A DNA stretch of 64,000 bases from JAHIKV01 sp965195225. Lineage in GTDB: Bacteria > Planctomycetota > Planctomycetia > Pirellulales > Thermoguttaceae. The DNA lies in the NCBI GenBank assembly GCA_965195225.1, contig CBDAFL010000065.1, positions 1 to 64,000 of the forward strand, given 5' to 3'. Position 1 is the stretch's first letter. Every line of letters starts with the position of its first letter. The translations under genes and the position numbers were made by a program. The notes under the pieces are model-generated. The model was not told the DNA's origin and did no database searches. It saw only the letters and a list, made by a program, of their open reading frames with translations. Positions 52,862 through 62,435 of the stretch are shown one piece after another.

Positions 52862-53832
52862 GTGCTCAAGACGTTCTTGTGCTGGCCGAAGCGCGCGGCG
52901 ACGCGCTGGCGGACGTGACCTTCGAGCTTCTGGCCGCGGGTCGGGAACTCGCACGGGCCACCGGCGGAGAGGTGCTGGCCGTCGTGCTTGGCCCCGGCGG
53001 CGCCACATACGCCCCGGCGCTGGCGGCGGCCGATCGGATCATCGCCGTCGACGACCCTCAACTGGCCGAATATTCGCCCGAACCTTTCGCCTCCGCACTT
53101 CGAGAGGTGGTCGAGGCCGAGCAGCCACGGGCGGTGCTGACCGCCTCCACGTCGATCGGCTGGGACGTGGCGCCGTTGCTGGCCGCGCGGCTCGATGCCC
53201 CGTTGGCCACCGGCTGCCAGGCAATTCTTCCCAACGGCGACGGGCTTATGGTGACCGCCTCGTTTTGCGGCGGCAAGATGTTGGCCGAATGCCGACTGGC
53301 CGCCTCGCCGGCGATCCTGATGATGTTGCCGGGAAGCCATCGACCCACCGGCGAGACCGGCAAGGGCGAACTGGAACAACGCAAACCAGCCGCTCCCATC
53401 GAGCCGGGCGCTATCGCCTTCGAGCAATGGATTTATCCCGAGGCCGGCGACGTGGACATCACGCAGCAAGACGTGCTGATCGCCGTGGGGCGTGGAATCC
53501 AACAGCAGGACAACGTCGAGTTGGCCGAGGAGTTGGCCCAGGCGCTTGGCGGCGCGGTTTGCGCGTCCCGGCCGGTGGTCGATCAGGGCTGGCTCCCCGC
53601 CACGCGGCAAGTCGGAAAATCTGGGATGACCGTCAAGCCTAAGTTTTATCTCGCACTGGGTGTCAGCGGCGCGCCGGAACACCAGGAAGGGATGAAGGAC
53701 GCCGAGTTGATCATCGCCGTGAACACCGACCCGAAGGCGCCCATATTCGACGTTGCCCATTACGGCGCCGAGGCCGACATGCTCGACCTGATGCCGGCGC
53801 TCGGCGAGGCCCTCGCGGCCAGAAAGGGATAA
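52858..53832 (+). CDS. etfA: Electron transfer flavoprotein alpha subunit
   Basis: This 324-residue EtfA has the FAD-binding C-terminal domain: VGRGIQQQDNVELAEELAQALGGAVCASRPVVDQGWLP, KPKFYLALGVSGAPEHQEGMKDAELIIAVNTDPKAPIFDVAHYG. It holds the diffusible FAD. It overlaps etfB by 4 nt and is followed 4 nt later by the membrane oxidoreductase gene, which indicates tight translation coupling. Confidence 0.95.
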   Translation: MSAQDVLVLAEARGDALADVTFELLAAGRELARATGGEVLAVVLGPGGATYAPALAAADRIIAVDDPQLAEYSPEPFASALREVVEAEQPRAVLTASTSIGWDVAPLLAARLDAPLATGCQAILPNGDGLMVTASFCGGKMLAECRLAASPAILMMLPGSHRPTGETGKGELEQRKPAAPIEPGAIAFEQWIYPEAGDVDITQQDVLIAVGRGIQQQDNVELAEELAQALGGAVCASRPVVDQGWLPATRQVGKSGMTVKPKFYLALGVSGAPEHQEGMKDAELIIAVNTDPKAPIFDVAHYGAEADMLDLMPALGEALAARKG

Positions 53833-53836
53833 TGCC

Positions 53837-56074
53837 ATGCCGTCGGCCCGGCCCATTATGTGGAACGTCCCGCACTGGGCGGAAATCGTGATGTATCTGA
53901 TGATCCCGCTGGTCTTGGCGGTCTTCGCAGCCGGAGTGGTATGGCGGGTGCGGAAGTGGTTCATCGGCCAATCCGAGCCGGGCGACGAAGGCCTCGTCAA
54001 AACGCTGCTCCACGCGGTCCACCCGCGCCGGCTGTTTGAGTGGTTCCCGCCGGCACTGTTCCAAAGCCGGCTCTCGCCCGACCTTTTCTCGCTGGTCATG
54101 CACTTGGCTATCTTCTGGGGTATGGTGGTTCTGGCGGTCGGCACGGCACTGGCCACCGTCGATCAGGATTTCACGAATCTGCTGTTGGACAAACAAATCC
54201 TCAGTGGCGGTTATTATCACCTCTTCGAGTTGGCGCTGGACGCGTTCGGCGTCGTGCTGATTGTCGGACTCGGCATGGCGGCCTACCGCCGATACCTGGT
54301 CCAGCCGAAGCGGTTGGAGACGACGCGGAAAGGGATTGGTCTTTGGGACGGATTCCCTTTCCTCACCATTTTGCTGCTGATCGCCGTAACCGGGTTTGTG
54401 CTCGAGGGGTTGCGGATTGCCGAGGGGTTTCACGTCGAGGCCCAGGTGGCCGCCGCCGGTCCCGAGGCAAAGCAGCTTGCGATCGAGCAGATGGGACTCC
54501 GCGAGCGGTTCCGCGTTGGGCAGGAGCGTTGGGACGTTGAACTCGACCGCATCGCCGGCGGCGGGCCGGTCTTTCCAGCCGCCGCCTGGGCACCGGTCGG
54601 ATACGGTCTGGCCGAGCTTTTCGCTCCGCTGCCAACCGCTTCGATCCGTTTCCTACATCTAGTCGTTTGGTGGGTCCACGCCCTGTTGGCGTTCGGTCTG
54701 ATCGCAAGCATCCCGTTCACCAAGGCGTTCCACCTGATATCTTCGCCGGTCAACATGCTGTTGCGCGAGCGGAAAACGCCGCCCGGCCGGCTGCCGGTCG
54801 TGATGGAATCGGGCGTAAGCACGGTCCGCGACTACACCTGGCGTCAATTGCTCCAGGCGGACGCCTGCACCTGGTGCGGCAAGTGTCAGGAGGTATGTCC
54901 GGGCTTCAACAGCGGTTTTCCGCTCTCGCCGCGCGATCTGGTCCAGGCGGTCAATTCCGCGCTGCTGCGCACACCGATAAAATCCAACGGCCAGACGGCC
55001 GGTTTGCACGATTTACTAATCAAGCCCGAGGAGCTTTGGGCCTGCTGCGCCTGCCGGGCGTGCGAGGATATCTGCCCGGTCTTTGTCCAACAACCGCGGT
55101 TGATTATCGATCTCCGCCGGCATCTGGTCGATCAGGGGCAGGTGGACGAAGGGCTGCAAGACGCCCTGATGAACTTCCAGCGGTATGGCAACTCGTTCGG
55201 CCAGTCGCCCCGCAAGCGCCCCGCCTGGACAAAGCCGCTCGAATTCCAACTAAAGGACGCGCGGAAAGAAGAGGTCGAGTACCTCTGGTTCGTCGGCGAC
55301 TATGCCTCTTACGACCAGCGCGTCCAGGACGTTACCCGCACTGTCGCCCGGGTGTTGCACTGCCTCGGCGTGGACGTGGGCATCCTGTACGAAAAAGAGC
55401 AGAACGCGGGCAACGACGTCCGTAGGATCGGCGAAGAGGGACTCTTCTCCATGCTCGTCGAGAAGAACGCCAAGGAACTGGCCGGCGCAAAGTTCCGCAA
55501 GCTGTTGACCACCGACCCGCATACGTTCAACACGTTGAAAAATGAATATCAGACCAACGGCTCGAACGGCGATGCGGATTCACCGCTCGCCGGCCGACCG
55601 GTCCTTCACTATACGGAACTGCTCGACGAACTGCTCGGCCAAGGGATTTTGCGGATCGAACGGCCTTTGTCCCACGCCGTCACTTATCACGACCCGTGCT
55701 ACCTGGGGCGGTTCAACGGCATTTACGAACCGCCGCGGCGCGTGTTGCGGGCGTTGGGACTCCGGCTGATCGAGATGCCGCGCCACGGCCGGGACAGTTT
55801 TTGTTGCGGCGCCGGCGGCGGGCGGATTTGGATGAAGGACACGCCGGGGATCGAGGAGCGGCCGGCCGAAAGCCGCGTCCGCGAGGCACTTGCCCTGCCG
55901 GGCGTGGAATGTCTCGCCGTCGCCTGCCCAAAAGACCTCGTCATGTTCCAGGACGCGGTCAAAACCGTCGGGGCCGAAGAGCGGCTCCGTGTGGCCGATA
56001 TCGGCCAACTCGTTTATGAAGCCATGGGAATCTCGCTGGAGAATTCAACGGAAGTCGGAGAGCCGATAGCATGA
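53837..56074 (+). CDS. Membrane Etf:menaquinone oxidoreductase-like protein (EMO/EtfD, HdrD-like)
   Basis: This 745-residue protein has a NarI-like membrane half of about five or six helices (for example near 15-38, 85-110, 130-155, 170-195, 270-300) with several His that could bind b-hemes. A two-cluster ferredoxin segment (CTWCGKCQEVCPG and CCACRACEDICPV) and two CCG domains follow. The second CCG reads HDPCYLG...SFCCGAGGG with the final CxxC reduced to CPKD. This fusion matches proteins shown in syntrophic and Fe(III)-reducing bacteria to pass electrons from reduced Etf to menaquinone. It joins the soluble complex to the membrane and overlaps hdrA by 4 nt. Confidence 0.9.
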   Translation: MPSARPIMWNVPHWAEIVMYLMIPLVLAVFAAGVVWRVRKWFIGQSEPGDEGLVKTLLHAVHPRRLFEWFPPALFQSRLSPDLFSLVMHLAIFWGMVVLAVGTALATVDQDFTNLLLDKQILSGGYYHLFELALDAFGVVLIVGLGMAAYRRYLVQPKRLETTRKGIGLWDGFPFLTILLLIAVTGFVLEGLRIAEGFHVEAQVAAAGPEAKQLAIEQMGLRERFRVGQERWDVELDRIAGGGPVFPAAAWAPVGYGLAELFAPLPTASIRFLHLVVWWVHALLAFGLIASIPFTKAFHLISSPVNMLLRERKTPPGRLPVVMESGVSTVRDYTWRQLLQADACTWCGKCQEVCPGFNSGFPLSPRDLVQAVNSALLRTPIKSNGQTAGLHDLLIKPEELWACCACRACEDICPVFVQQPRLIIDLRRHLVDQGQVDEGLQDALMNFQRYGNSFGQSPRKRPAWTKPLEFQLKDARKEEVEYLWFVGDYASYDQRVQDVTRTVARVLHCLGVDVGILYEKEQNAGNDVRRIGEEGLFSMLVEKNAKELAGAKFRKLLTTDPHTFNTLKNEYQTNGSNGDADSPLAGRPVLHYTELLDELLGQGILRIERPLSHAVTYHDPCYLGRFNGIYEPPRRVLRALGLRLIEMPRHGRDSFCCGAGGGRIWMKDTPGIEERPAESRVREALALPGVECLAVACPKDLVMFQDAVKTVGAEERLRVADIGQLVYEAMGISLENSTEVGEPIA

Positions 56075-58065
56075 ATACATCAGACGAAACGCTGCGGATC
56101 GGAGTCTACGTCTGCCATTGCGGCAGCAACATCGCCGGGGTGATCGACATCGAGGCGCTGACGCAGTTTGCCGAGGGTCTGCCGCACGTCGCCCTGGCCC
56201 GGCACTATAAATACATGTGTTCCGATCCGGGTCAGGAGTTGATCAAGCGGGACATCGTCGAACACGGGCTGAACCGGATCGTCGTGGCCGCCTGTTCGCC
56301 GAACCTGCACGAGCCGACCTTCCGCCGCGCCGCCGAGGACGCCGGCCTGAACCGCTTCCTGGTCCAGATGGCCAACATCCGCGAACAGGTGGCCTGGGTC
56401 ACCGAGGACAGACAATTGGCTCTGGACAAGTCAAAGGCCCACGTGGCCGCCGCCGTCCGACGCGTGGCCGAGCACAAGCCTTTGCAACGGCAGTTCGTCC
56501 GCATCGTACCCCGGGCAATGGTCGTCGGCGGCGGAATCGCCGGCATCCAGGCCGCGCTGACTATTGCCGACGCCGGACGCGAGGTGATCCTGGTCGAGCG
56601 CGAGCCGTCGATCGGCGGACACATGGCGATGTTCGACAAAACGTTCCCCACCCTGGACTGCGCCGCCTGCATCCTGACGCCCAAGATGACCGCCGTAAAA
56701 CTCCATCCGAACATCAAGATGTTGACCTACAGCGAGGTCGAGTCGGTCGATGGATCGGTGGGTAATTTTCACGTGAAAGTCCGCCGACGGCCGCGATACA
56801 TCGACGAGGATCTATGCGTCGGCTGCATGCAGTGCATCGACGACTGCGTGTTCACCCAGGCTAAGTTCGCCAACCCGTTCGATCAGGGGCTTGGGCTTCG
56901 CAAGCCGGTCTGGATCCCCTTTCCCCAGGCCGTCCCGCCGGTGCCGGTGGTCGATCCCGAGGTCTGCCTGCAAATCACCCGCGGAAAGTGCAAGCAAAGC
57001 TGCGTCGATGCTTGCGGCGAGAGGAATGCGTTCGATTTCGACCAGCAGGATAAAATCGAGGAATACGATATCGGGGCGATAATAATCACCACCGGTTTTA
57101 AGGCATTCGACCCATCGGTCATCCCGTACTACGGATACGGAAAATATCCGAACGTCTACACCAGCCTGGAGGTCGAGCGGCTGCTGAACGCCGGCGGGCC
57201 GACCGGCGGAAAACTCGTGCTCCGCGACGGCTCGACGCCGAAACGAGTAGGCATCGTCCATTGCGTCGGCAGCCGCGACGTGAACCACCACGAATACTGC
57301 TCGCGCGTCTGTTGCATGTACGCCCTGAAACTCGCCCACCTGGTCCGCGAAAAGACCGACGCCGAGGTCTACAACTGCTACATCGACATCCGCGCGCCGG
57401 GCAAGGGTTTCGAGGAATTTTACAATCGCGTGCAGAACGAAGGGGTGCAATTCATCCGCGGCAAGGTTGCCGACATCTCGCCCGCCGCCGGCAACGGCGA
57501 CGAACAAGGCCCCCTGGTCATGCAGGTCGACGACACGCTGTTGGGCACGATCCGGCAGGTCGAGGTGGACATGGTGATCCTGGCCGTGGCGCTCGAGCCG
57601 CAGGCCGACGTTGGAGAGGTCCGACGCAACTTCGGCATCTCCTGCTCCAGCGAGGGATTCTTCCTGGAAAAACACCCGAAGCTGGCGCCGGTCAACACGG
57701 CCAACGACGGCGTGCTGATCGCCGGGGCCTGCCAGGGGGCGAAGGACATCCCCGACACGGTTGCCCAGGCCGACGCCGCCGCCGCCAAGGCATTGGTGCT
57801 GATCGACGCCGGACAGATCGAACTGGAACCGAACACGGCCTGGATCGACGAGGATATGTGTTCCGGCTGCAAGACGTGCATAAATCTGTGTCCTTACACG
57901 GCGATCGTCGCCGACGAGGAGCGGAATATCGCCGTGATCGACCAAGCGCTCTGCAAGGGCTGCGGCACCTGCGTGGCCGCTTGCCCCTCGGGCGCGGCCA
58001 AGCAACACCTCTTCGGCGACGAACAAATCAACGAAGAACTGGAAGGATTGATGAGTTACGTGTGA
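56071..58065 (+). CDS. hdrA: HdrA-type flavin/Fe-S electron-bifurcating subunit
   Basis: This 664-residue protein carries an N-terminal FeS-binding region (VCHCGSN), the FAD motif VVGGGIAGIQAAL at about 151, and the HdrA-specific DCAACILTPKM. CVGCMQCIDDC lies at about 248, then CCMYALKLAH. The C-terminus has CSGCKTCINLC and CKGCGTCVAAC ferredoxin motifs (about 595 and 630). HdrA splits electrons of a hydride donor between a low- and a high-potential acceptor. Here the partners encoded alongside are MvhDGA hydrogenase, EtfAB and EMO, with no separate HdrB or HdrC genes. Confidence 0.93.
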   Translation: MNTSDETLRIGVYVCHCGSNIAGVIDIEALTQFAEGLPHVALARHYKYMCSDPGQELIKRDIVEHGLNRIVVAACSPNLHEPTFRRAAEDAGLNRFLVQMANIREQVAWVTEDRQLALDKSKAHVAAAVRRVAEHKPLQRQFVRIVPRAMVVGGGIAGIQAALTIADAGREVILVEREPSIGGHMAMFDKTFPTLDCAACILTPKMTAVKLHPNIKMLTYSEVESVDGSVGNFHVKVRRRPRYIDEDLCVGCMQCIDDCVFTQAKFANPFDQGLGLRKPVWIPFPQAVPPVPVVDPEVCLQITRGKCKQSCVDACGERNAFDFDQQDKIEEYDIGAIIITTGFKAFDPSVIPYYGYGKYPNVYTSLEVERLLNAGGPTGGKLVLRDGSTPKRVGIVHCVGSRDVNHHEYCSRVCCMYALKLAHLVREKTDAEVYNCYIDIRAPGKGFEEFYNRVQNEGVQFIRGKVADISPAAGNGDEQGPLVMQVDDTLLGTIRQVEVDMVILAVALEPQADVGEVRRNFGISCSSEGFFLEKHPKLAPVNTANDGVLIAGACQGAKDIPDTVAQADAAAAKALVLIDAGQIELEPNTAWIDEDMCSGCKTCINLCPYTAIVADEERNIAVIDQALCKGCGTCVAACPSGAAKQHLFGDEQINEELEGLMSYV

Positions 58066-58199
58066 GTAGTGGCTAGTGGCCAGTGGTTAGTGGCCGGTGA
58101 AGAACTGCCGACTATCCACCAAATGGGCACAGCAACCTCACTTCCCACTAACCACTGATCACTAGCCACCGACCACTGGCCACTAACCACTAGTCACTA
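58066..58199. repeat. Inverted AGTGG-type degenerate repeat between hdrA and mvhD
   Basis: The left part, rich in TAGTGGCTAGTGGCCAGTGG, and the right part, rich in CCACTAACCACTAG, are roughly complementary over 134 bp. The same AGTGGCTAGTGG unit occurs at about 37973-37999 inside the FecR gene. It splits an otherwise overlapping gene string and might attenuate or process the transcript. Confidence 0.7.
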
Positions 58200-58697
58200 A
58201 TGAACACCGAAACATTCAACCCGAAAATCGTCGCCTTCATGTGCAACTGGTGCAGTTACACGGCGTCCGATCTGGCCGGCACCGCGCGGATCAAGTACTC
58301 GCCCTGCGCGAGGATCATCCGTGTGATGTGCAGCGGGCGCGTGGACCCCAGCTTCGTGCTGAAGGCCTTCGCCTTGGGCGCCGACGGAGTGCTGATCGCC
58401 GGCTGCCACCCCGGCGACTGCCACTACATCGATCAGAACTACAAAACCATGCGCCGCCACGCCATGCTCCGCTACTTCATCGAGCAGATGGGCATCGAAA
58501 ATGACCGGTTGCGGCTGGTCTGGGCGTCGGCGGCCGAGGGACAATATCTGGCCGAGTCGATCGACGGCTTTGTCAACGACGTTCGTAAACTGGGGCCGCT
58601 GAATTGGTCCGACGTTTGGGAGGACGACTTCCGGCGCGAGGAGACCTTCGAGGAAATCGCCGCCGAACACGCCGAAGCGATGGAGGTGCAAGCATGA
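58200..58697 (+). CDS. mvhD: MvhD-type hydrogenase iron-sulfur subunit
   Basis: This 165-residue MvhD links the hydrogenase to HdrA and binds a [2Fe-2S] cluster. FMCNWCSYTASDLAG, RIIRVMCSGRVDP and GCHPGDCHY are the typical motifs. The ATG is just after a degenerate repeat, and the 3' end overlaps mvhG by ATGA. Confidence 0.93.
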   Translation: MNTETFNPKIVAFMCNWCSYTASDLAGTARIKYSPCARIIRVMCSGRVDPSFVLKAFALGADGVLIAGCHPGDCHYIDQNYKTMRRHAMLRYFIEQMGIENDRLRLVWASAAEGQYLAESIDGFVNDVRKLGPLNWSDVWEDDFRREETFEEIAAEHAEAMEVQA

Positions 58698-59674
58698 GTG
58701 AAGAGCCGAAAGGGAAACTGGCGCTTTATTGGGCGGCCTCCTGCGGCGGCTGCGAAATCGCCGTACTGGCCCTGAACGAGAAAATACTCGATGTGGACGC
58801 GCTGTTCGAGATCGTCTTCTGGCCCGTGGCCGTGGACGCCAAGGTCCACAACGTGGAGAAGATGGCCGACGGCGACATCGACGTCTGTCTGTTCAACGGC
58901 GGCATCCGCACCAGCGAGCAGGAGTACATGGCCCGGCTGTTGCGACGGAAGTCCAAGGTGCTGGTGGCCTTCGGCTCCTGCGCCCACGAGGGGGGCATCC
59001 CGGGCCTGGCCAACGCCACCGGACGACGCCAGATTTTCGACACCGCCTACCACAACACTCCCTCGACCGAGAACCCCGACCGGATCGAACCGCAACCGAA
59101 GACGGAAATGCCCGAGGGAACGCTCCACCTGCCGGTGTTTTACGACACGCTGCGGACGTTGGACCAGACGGTCAAGGTGGACTATTACCTACCCGGCTGC
59201 CCGCCCGAGGCCGACCGGATATGGGACGCGATCACGGCGATCGTTTCCGGCGAGTTGCCTCCGCCCGGGTCGGTTATCGGCGCCGACACCACGGTCTGCC
59301 ACGAATGTCCGCTAAAAAGGAACGAGAAGAAGATCAAGAAGTTTTACCGCACGTGGGAGATCATCCCGGACGGCGAAACGTGTCTGCTGGAGCAGGGTTT
59401 GCTGTGTTGTGGCATTGCCACCCGCGCCGGCTGCGATGCGCGTTGCCCGCGGGTCGGCTCGCCGTGCATCGGCTGTTACGGCCCGAACGAGAGTGTTCAC
59501 GACCAAGGCGCCCGGATGATGGCCGCGCTCTCCTCGACGATCGACTCGGACGATCCCGAGGAGATCGACCGGATCATCCGCGAGGGGATTCCCGACCCGG
59601 TAGGGAGTTTTTATTGCTTCGGGCTGGCGGCCGGCCACCTGCGGCGGAAGAAGGAAAAGCAAAATGAAAAATGA
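58694..59674 (+). CDS. mvhG: MvhG-type NiFe hydrogenase small subunit
   Basis: This 326-residue small subunit has SCGGCE for the proximal [4Fe-4S] cluster, GSCAHEGG, the YLPGCPPEADRIWD motif and CPRVGSPCIGCYGPNE. It relays electrons from the NiFe site to HdrA through MvhD. The start at 58694 is fixed by the ATGA overlap with mvhD. It belongs to the group 3c (methyl-viologen/F420-non-reducing) hydrogenase type. Confidence 0.93.
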   Translation: MSEEPKGKLALYWAASCGGCEIAVLALNEKILDVDALFEIVFWPVAVDAKVHNVEKMADGDIDVCLFNGGIRTSEQEYMARLLRRKSKVLVAFGSCAHEGGIPGLANATGRRQIFDTAYHNTPSTENPDRIEPQPKTEMPEGTLHLPVFYDTLRTLDQTVKVDYYLPGCPPEADRIWDAITAIVSGELPPPGSVIGADTTVCHECPLKRNEKKIKKFYRTWEIIPDGETCLLEQGLLCCGIATRAGCDARCPRVGSPCIGCYGPNESVHDQGARMMAALSSTIDSDDPEEIDRIIREGIPDPVGSFYCFGLAAGHLRRKKEKQNEK

Positions 59675-59713
59675 ATACTGATAACTGAAAACTGACAACT
59701 GAAAACTCAAACC

Positions 59714-61180
59714 ATGAAACGCATATCTATCGACCCGATCACCCGGCTGGAAGGCCACGGCAAGATCGACATCTTCCTCGACGACGAAGGTAACGTGGCC
59801 AACTGCTACTTGCAGATCCCCGAGCTTCGCGGTTTCGAGCAGTTCTGCGTGGGCCGGCAGGCCGAGGACATGCCCAACCTGACATCGCGTATCTGCGGCG
59901 TCTGCCCCGAGGCCCACCACATCGCGGGAACCAAGGCGCTGGACGACCTGTTCCACGTCGATCCCCCTCCGACCGCGAAAAAGCTCCGCGAGATGTTCTA
60001 CAGCATCTTTTTCGTCACCGACCACACGACCCACTTCTACGCCCTGGCCGGGCCGGACTTCGTCGTCGGTCCGACCGCCCCGGTGGCCGAGCGAAACATC
60101 CTCGGCATCATCAAGAAAGTCGGCATGGAGATCGCCGGCAAGGTACTGAAAATGCGCCGCGACGGGCACCACCTGATCGAGATGATCGGCGGCCGCAAGG
60201 TGCATCCCAACTGGGGACTCCCCGGCGGGGTCAGCCACGGTATCGACGAGGAGCAACGCAAAGAGATCGAGCTGCTGGGCCGCGACGCCATCGAGTTCGC
60301 CAAATTCTCGCTCAAATTGTTCGAGGACATCGTACTCGGCAACAGCGATTACCTGAAAATCGTTACCGGCGACATCTACGTCCATCGCACCTACAACATG
60401 GGCACGGTAGACGAAAACAATCTGGTGAACTTCTACGACGGACATATCCGAATCACCGGTCCCGATGGAAAGGAACACGCGAAATACAACCCGGCCGACT
60501 ATCGGGAGTACATTGCCGAACGGGTCGAGCCGTGGAGCTATCTGAAGTTTCCGTATCTGAAGAAGGTCGGCTGGAAGGGGTTCGTCGACGGGGTCGAGTC
60601 GGGCGTCTACAAGGCCACGCCCCTGTCGCGGCTGAACGCCGCCGACGGCATGACCACCCCGTTGGCCCAAGCCGAGTACGAAAAGTTCTATGAAACGCTG
60701 GGCGGCAAACCGGTTCACCACACGTTGGCCACCCACTGGGCACGGCTCGTGGAGTTGCTCTACGCCGCCGAGCGGTGGGTCGAGTTGGCCGCCGATCCGG
60801 AAATCACCGGCAAGGAATATCGGGTGCTGCCCACCGAAACGCCGACCGAAGGGATCGGCTCGGTCGAGGCCCCGCGCGGAACGCTGACCCACCATTACAA
60901 AACCGACGAGCGCGGAATCCTGACCAACGTCAATCTGATCGTCGGCACGACGAACAACAACGCACCGATCTGCATGTCGGTGAAGAAGGCCGCCCAGGGC
61001 TTGATCCAGAAGGGAAAGGTCACCGAGGGGCTGCTAAACATGGTCGAGATGGCCTTCCGCGCCTACGACCCGTGTTTCGGCTGCGCCACCCACAGTCTGC
61101 CCGGCCAAATGCCGTTGGTCGTAACGATCCGCGATCCCCAAGGGCAGGTCCGACAACGACTCACTCAGTACGTGTCGTGA
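59714..61180 (+). CDS. mvhA: MvhA-type NiFe hydrogenase large subunit
   Basis: This 488-residue catalytic subunit has the L1 motif RICGVCPEAHH at about residue 60 and the L2 motif DPCFGCATH at 452-460. These four cysteines ligate Ni-Fe. A 28-residue C-terminal extension follows His460, as expected for a precursor processed by a maturation protease. No hyp or protease gene is in the window. The gene is the last of the operon, and the subunit is the H2-reacting part of the predicted Hdr-Etf-hydrogenase complex. Confidence 0.95.
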   Translation: MKRISIDPITRLEGHGKIDIFLDDEGNVANCYLQIPELRGFEQFCVGRQAEDMPNLTSRICGVCPEAHHIAGTKALDDLFHVDPPPTAKKLREMFYSIFFVTDHTTHFYALAGPDFVVGPTAPVAERNILGIIKKVGMEIAGKVLKMRRDGHHLIEMIGGRKVHPNWGLPGGVSHGIDEEQRKEIELLGRDAIEFAKFSLKLFEDIVLGNSDYLKIVTGDIYVHRTYNMGTVDENNLVNFYDGHIRITGPDGKEHAKYNPADYREYIAERVEPWSYLKFPYLKKVGWKGFVDGVESGVYKATPLSRLNAADGMTTPLAQAEYEKFYETLGGKPVHHTLATHWARLVELLYAAERWVELAADPEITGKEYRVLPTETPTEGIGSVEAPRGTLTHHYKTDERGILTNVNLIVGTTNNNAPICMSVKKAAQGLIQKGKVTEGLLNMVEMAFRAYDPCFGCATHSLPGQMPLVVTIRDPQGQVRQRLTQYVS

Positions 61181-61224
61181 AATGTCTCCCCTCTCCCATC
61201 GAGGGAGGGGCCAGGGGCGAGGAC

Positions 61225-61307
61225 GGGTGCCATGGGTAAGCGAAGCTTACCCGTGCAATGCGGGGATTTTGGGGTTCACGGGTAAGCTCCGCTTACCCAT
61301 GGCACCC
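61225..61307. repeat. Nested palindrome (GTGCCATGGGTAAGC family)
   Basis: The arms 61225-61255 and 61277-61307 match at 30 of 31 bases, and each arm contains a shorter hairpin. It is a second copy of the element at 14359-14443. It follows the hydrogenase operon and may help to end or protect its mRNA. No other gene lies in 61181-61442. Confidence 0.85.
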
Positions 61308-61442
61308 ATTGAATCATTTACTCTGGTAGAAACCGCATCGAGAGTACGGCGCTGCCGCCGAGCCAAATCCGCCACTAGCCATACCAGCGGCAATAATGCA
61401 AAATAGACCGTTTGCATTGGTTTGCCCATACCCCCAAAAAGC

Positions 61443-62435
61443 ATGTCCACGAGAATCGTCCTCTGTTATCCGGTCGAACCGAAACACATCGAGCAGATCG
61501 CCGCCACAATGCCGGATGCCGAGATCGTCGATGCCGGGCAAGAGCGAATTGCCGAGGAGCTTTTCGCCGCCGATATCTTCTGCGGACACGCCAAAGTGCC
61601 CGTCGATTGGGACGGCGTGGTGCGCCAGGGGCGACTGCGGTGGATACAATCTTCGGCCGCCGGAATGGACCACTGTTTGGTCCCCTCGGTCATCGAGTCG
61701 GACATTGCGGTGACCAGTGCCTCGGGCGTGTTGGCCGATCAGGTGGCGGAACACACGATCGCCCTGATTACGGGCTGGTGCCGAGGTCTGCCCGTTTTTT
61801 TCCGCGCCCAGGCGAAGAAAGAGTTCGTCCGGCGACCGACCCGCGATCTGACCCGCTCGACGGTCGGCATAGTGGGCTTCGGCGGCGTCGGCCGACGATT
61901 GGCCGAGTTGCTCAGTCCCTTTGACGTCCGCATCCTGGCCACCGACATGTTCCCGGTAGATAAGCCGGATTGTATCGAGGCCCTATGGCCGGCCGACCGG
62001 CTGGAAGATTTGCTGTCCGAGGCCGATTTCCTCGTGCTCTGCCTGCCGCTGAACGATTCAACGCGCGGGTTGATCGATGCCACGATTATTTCCAAGATGA
62101 AACCGGGGGCGCTTTTGGTAAACGTCGCCCGGGGACCGCTGGTCGTGACGGCCGACCTGATCGACGCGCTCGAGAGCGGCCGGCTCACCGGGGCCGTGAT
62201 GGATGTGACGGACCCCGAGCCGCTTCCGCCGGAGAGCCGGCTGTGGGACATGCCGAACGTGATTATCACCCCTCATGTGGGCGGGCAAAGCTCCTGGCGG
62301 ATCGACAACATGACAACCATGTTCTGCCGCAATCTCCAGCGGTGGAACGCGGAACTGACGTTGATAAACTATCTGACCGACAAGCGGCTGGGATTTCCCA
62401 TCCGCGGCGGCGGATACCCGCTCTGGGTGGCATAA
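61443..62435 (+). CDS. D-isomer-specific 2-hydroxyacid dehydrogenase
   Basis: This 330-residue NAD-dependent enzyme has the Rossmann motif GIVGFGGVGRRLAE at about 147, NVARGPLV with the substrate-binding Arg, the catalytic Glu in DVTDPEPLPP and the catalytic His in PHVGGQSSW. All three key residues are present. It reduces or oxidises a 2-hydroxy acid (glycerate, lactate or phosphoglycerate-like); the substrate cannot be fixed. ATG at 61443 chosen. Confidence 0.92.
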   Translation: MSTRIVLCYPVEPKHIEQIAATMPDAEIVDAGQERIAEELFAADIFCGHAKVPVDWDGVVRQGRLRWIQSSAAGMDHCLVPSVIESDIAVTSASGVLADQVAEHTIALITGWCRGLPVFFRAQAKKEFVRRPTRDLTRSTVGIVGFGGVGRRLAELLSPFDVRILATDMFPVDKPDCIEALWPADRLEDLLSEADFLVLCLPLNDSTRGLIDATIISKMKPGALLVNVARGPLVVTADLIDALESGRLTGAVMDVTDPEPLPPESRLWDMPNVIITPHVGGQSSWRIDNMTTMFCRNLQRWNAELTLINYLTDKRLGFPIRGGGYPLWVA

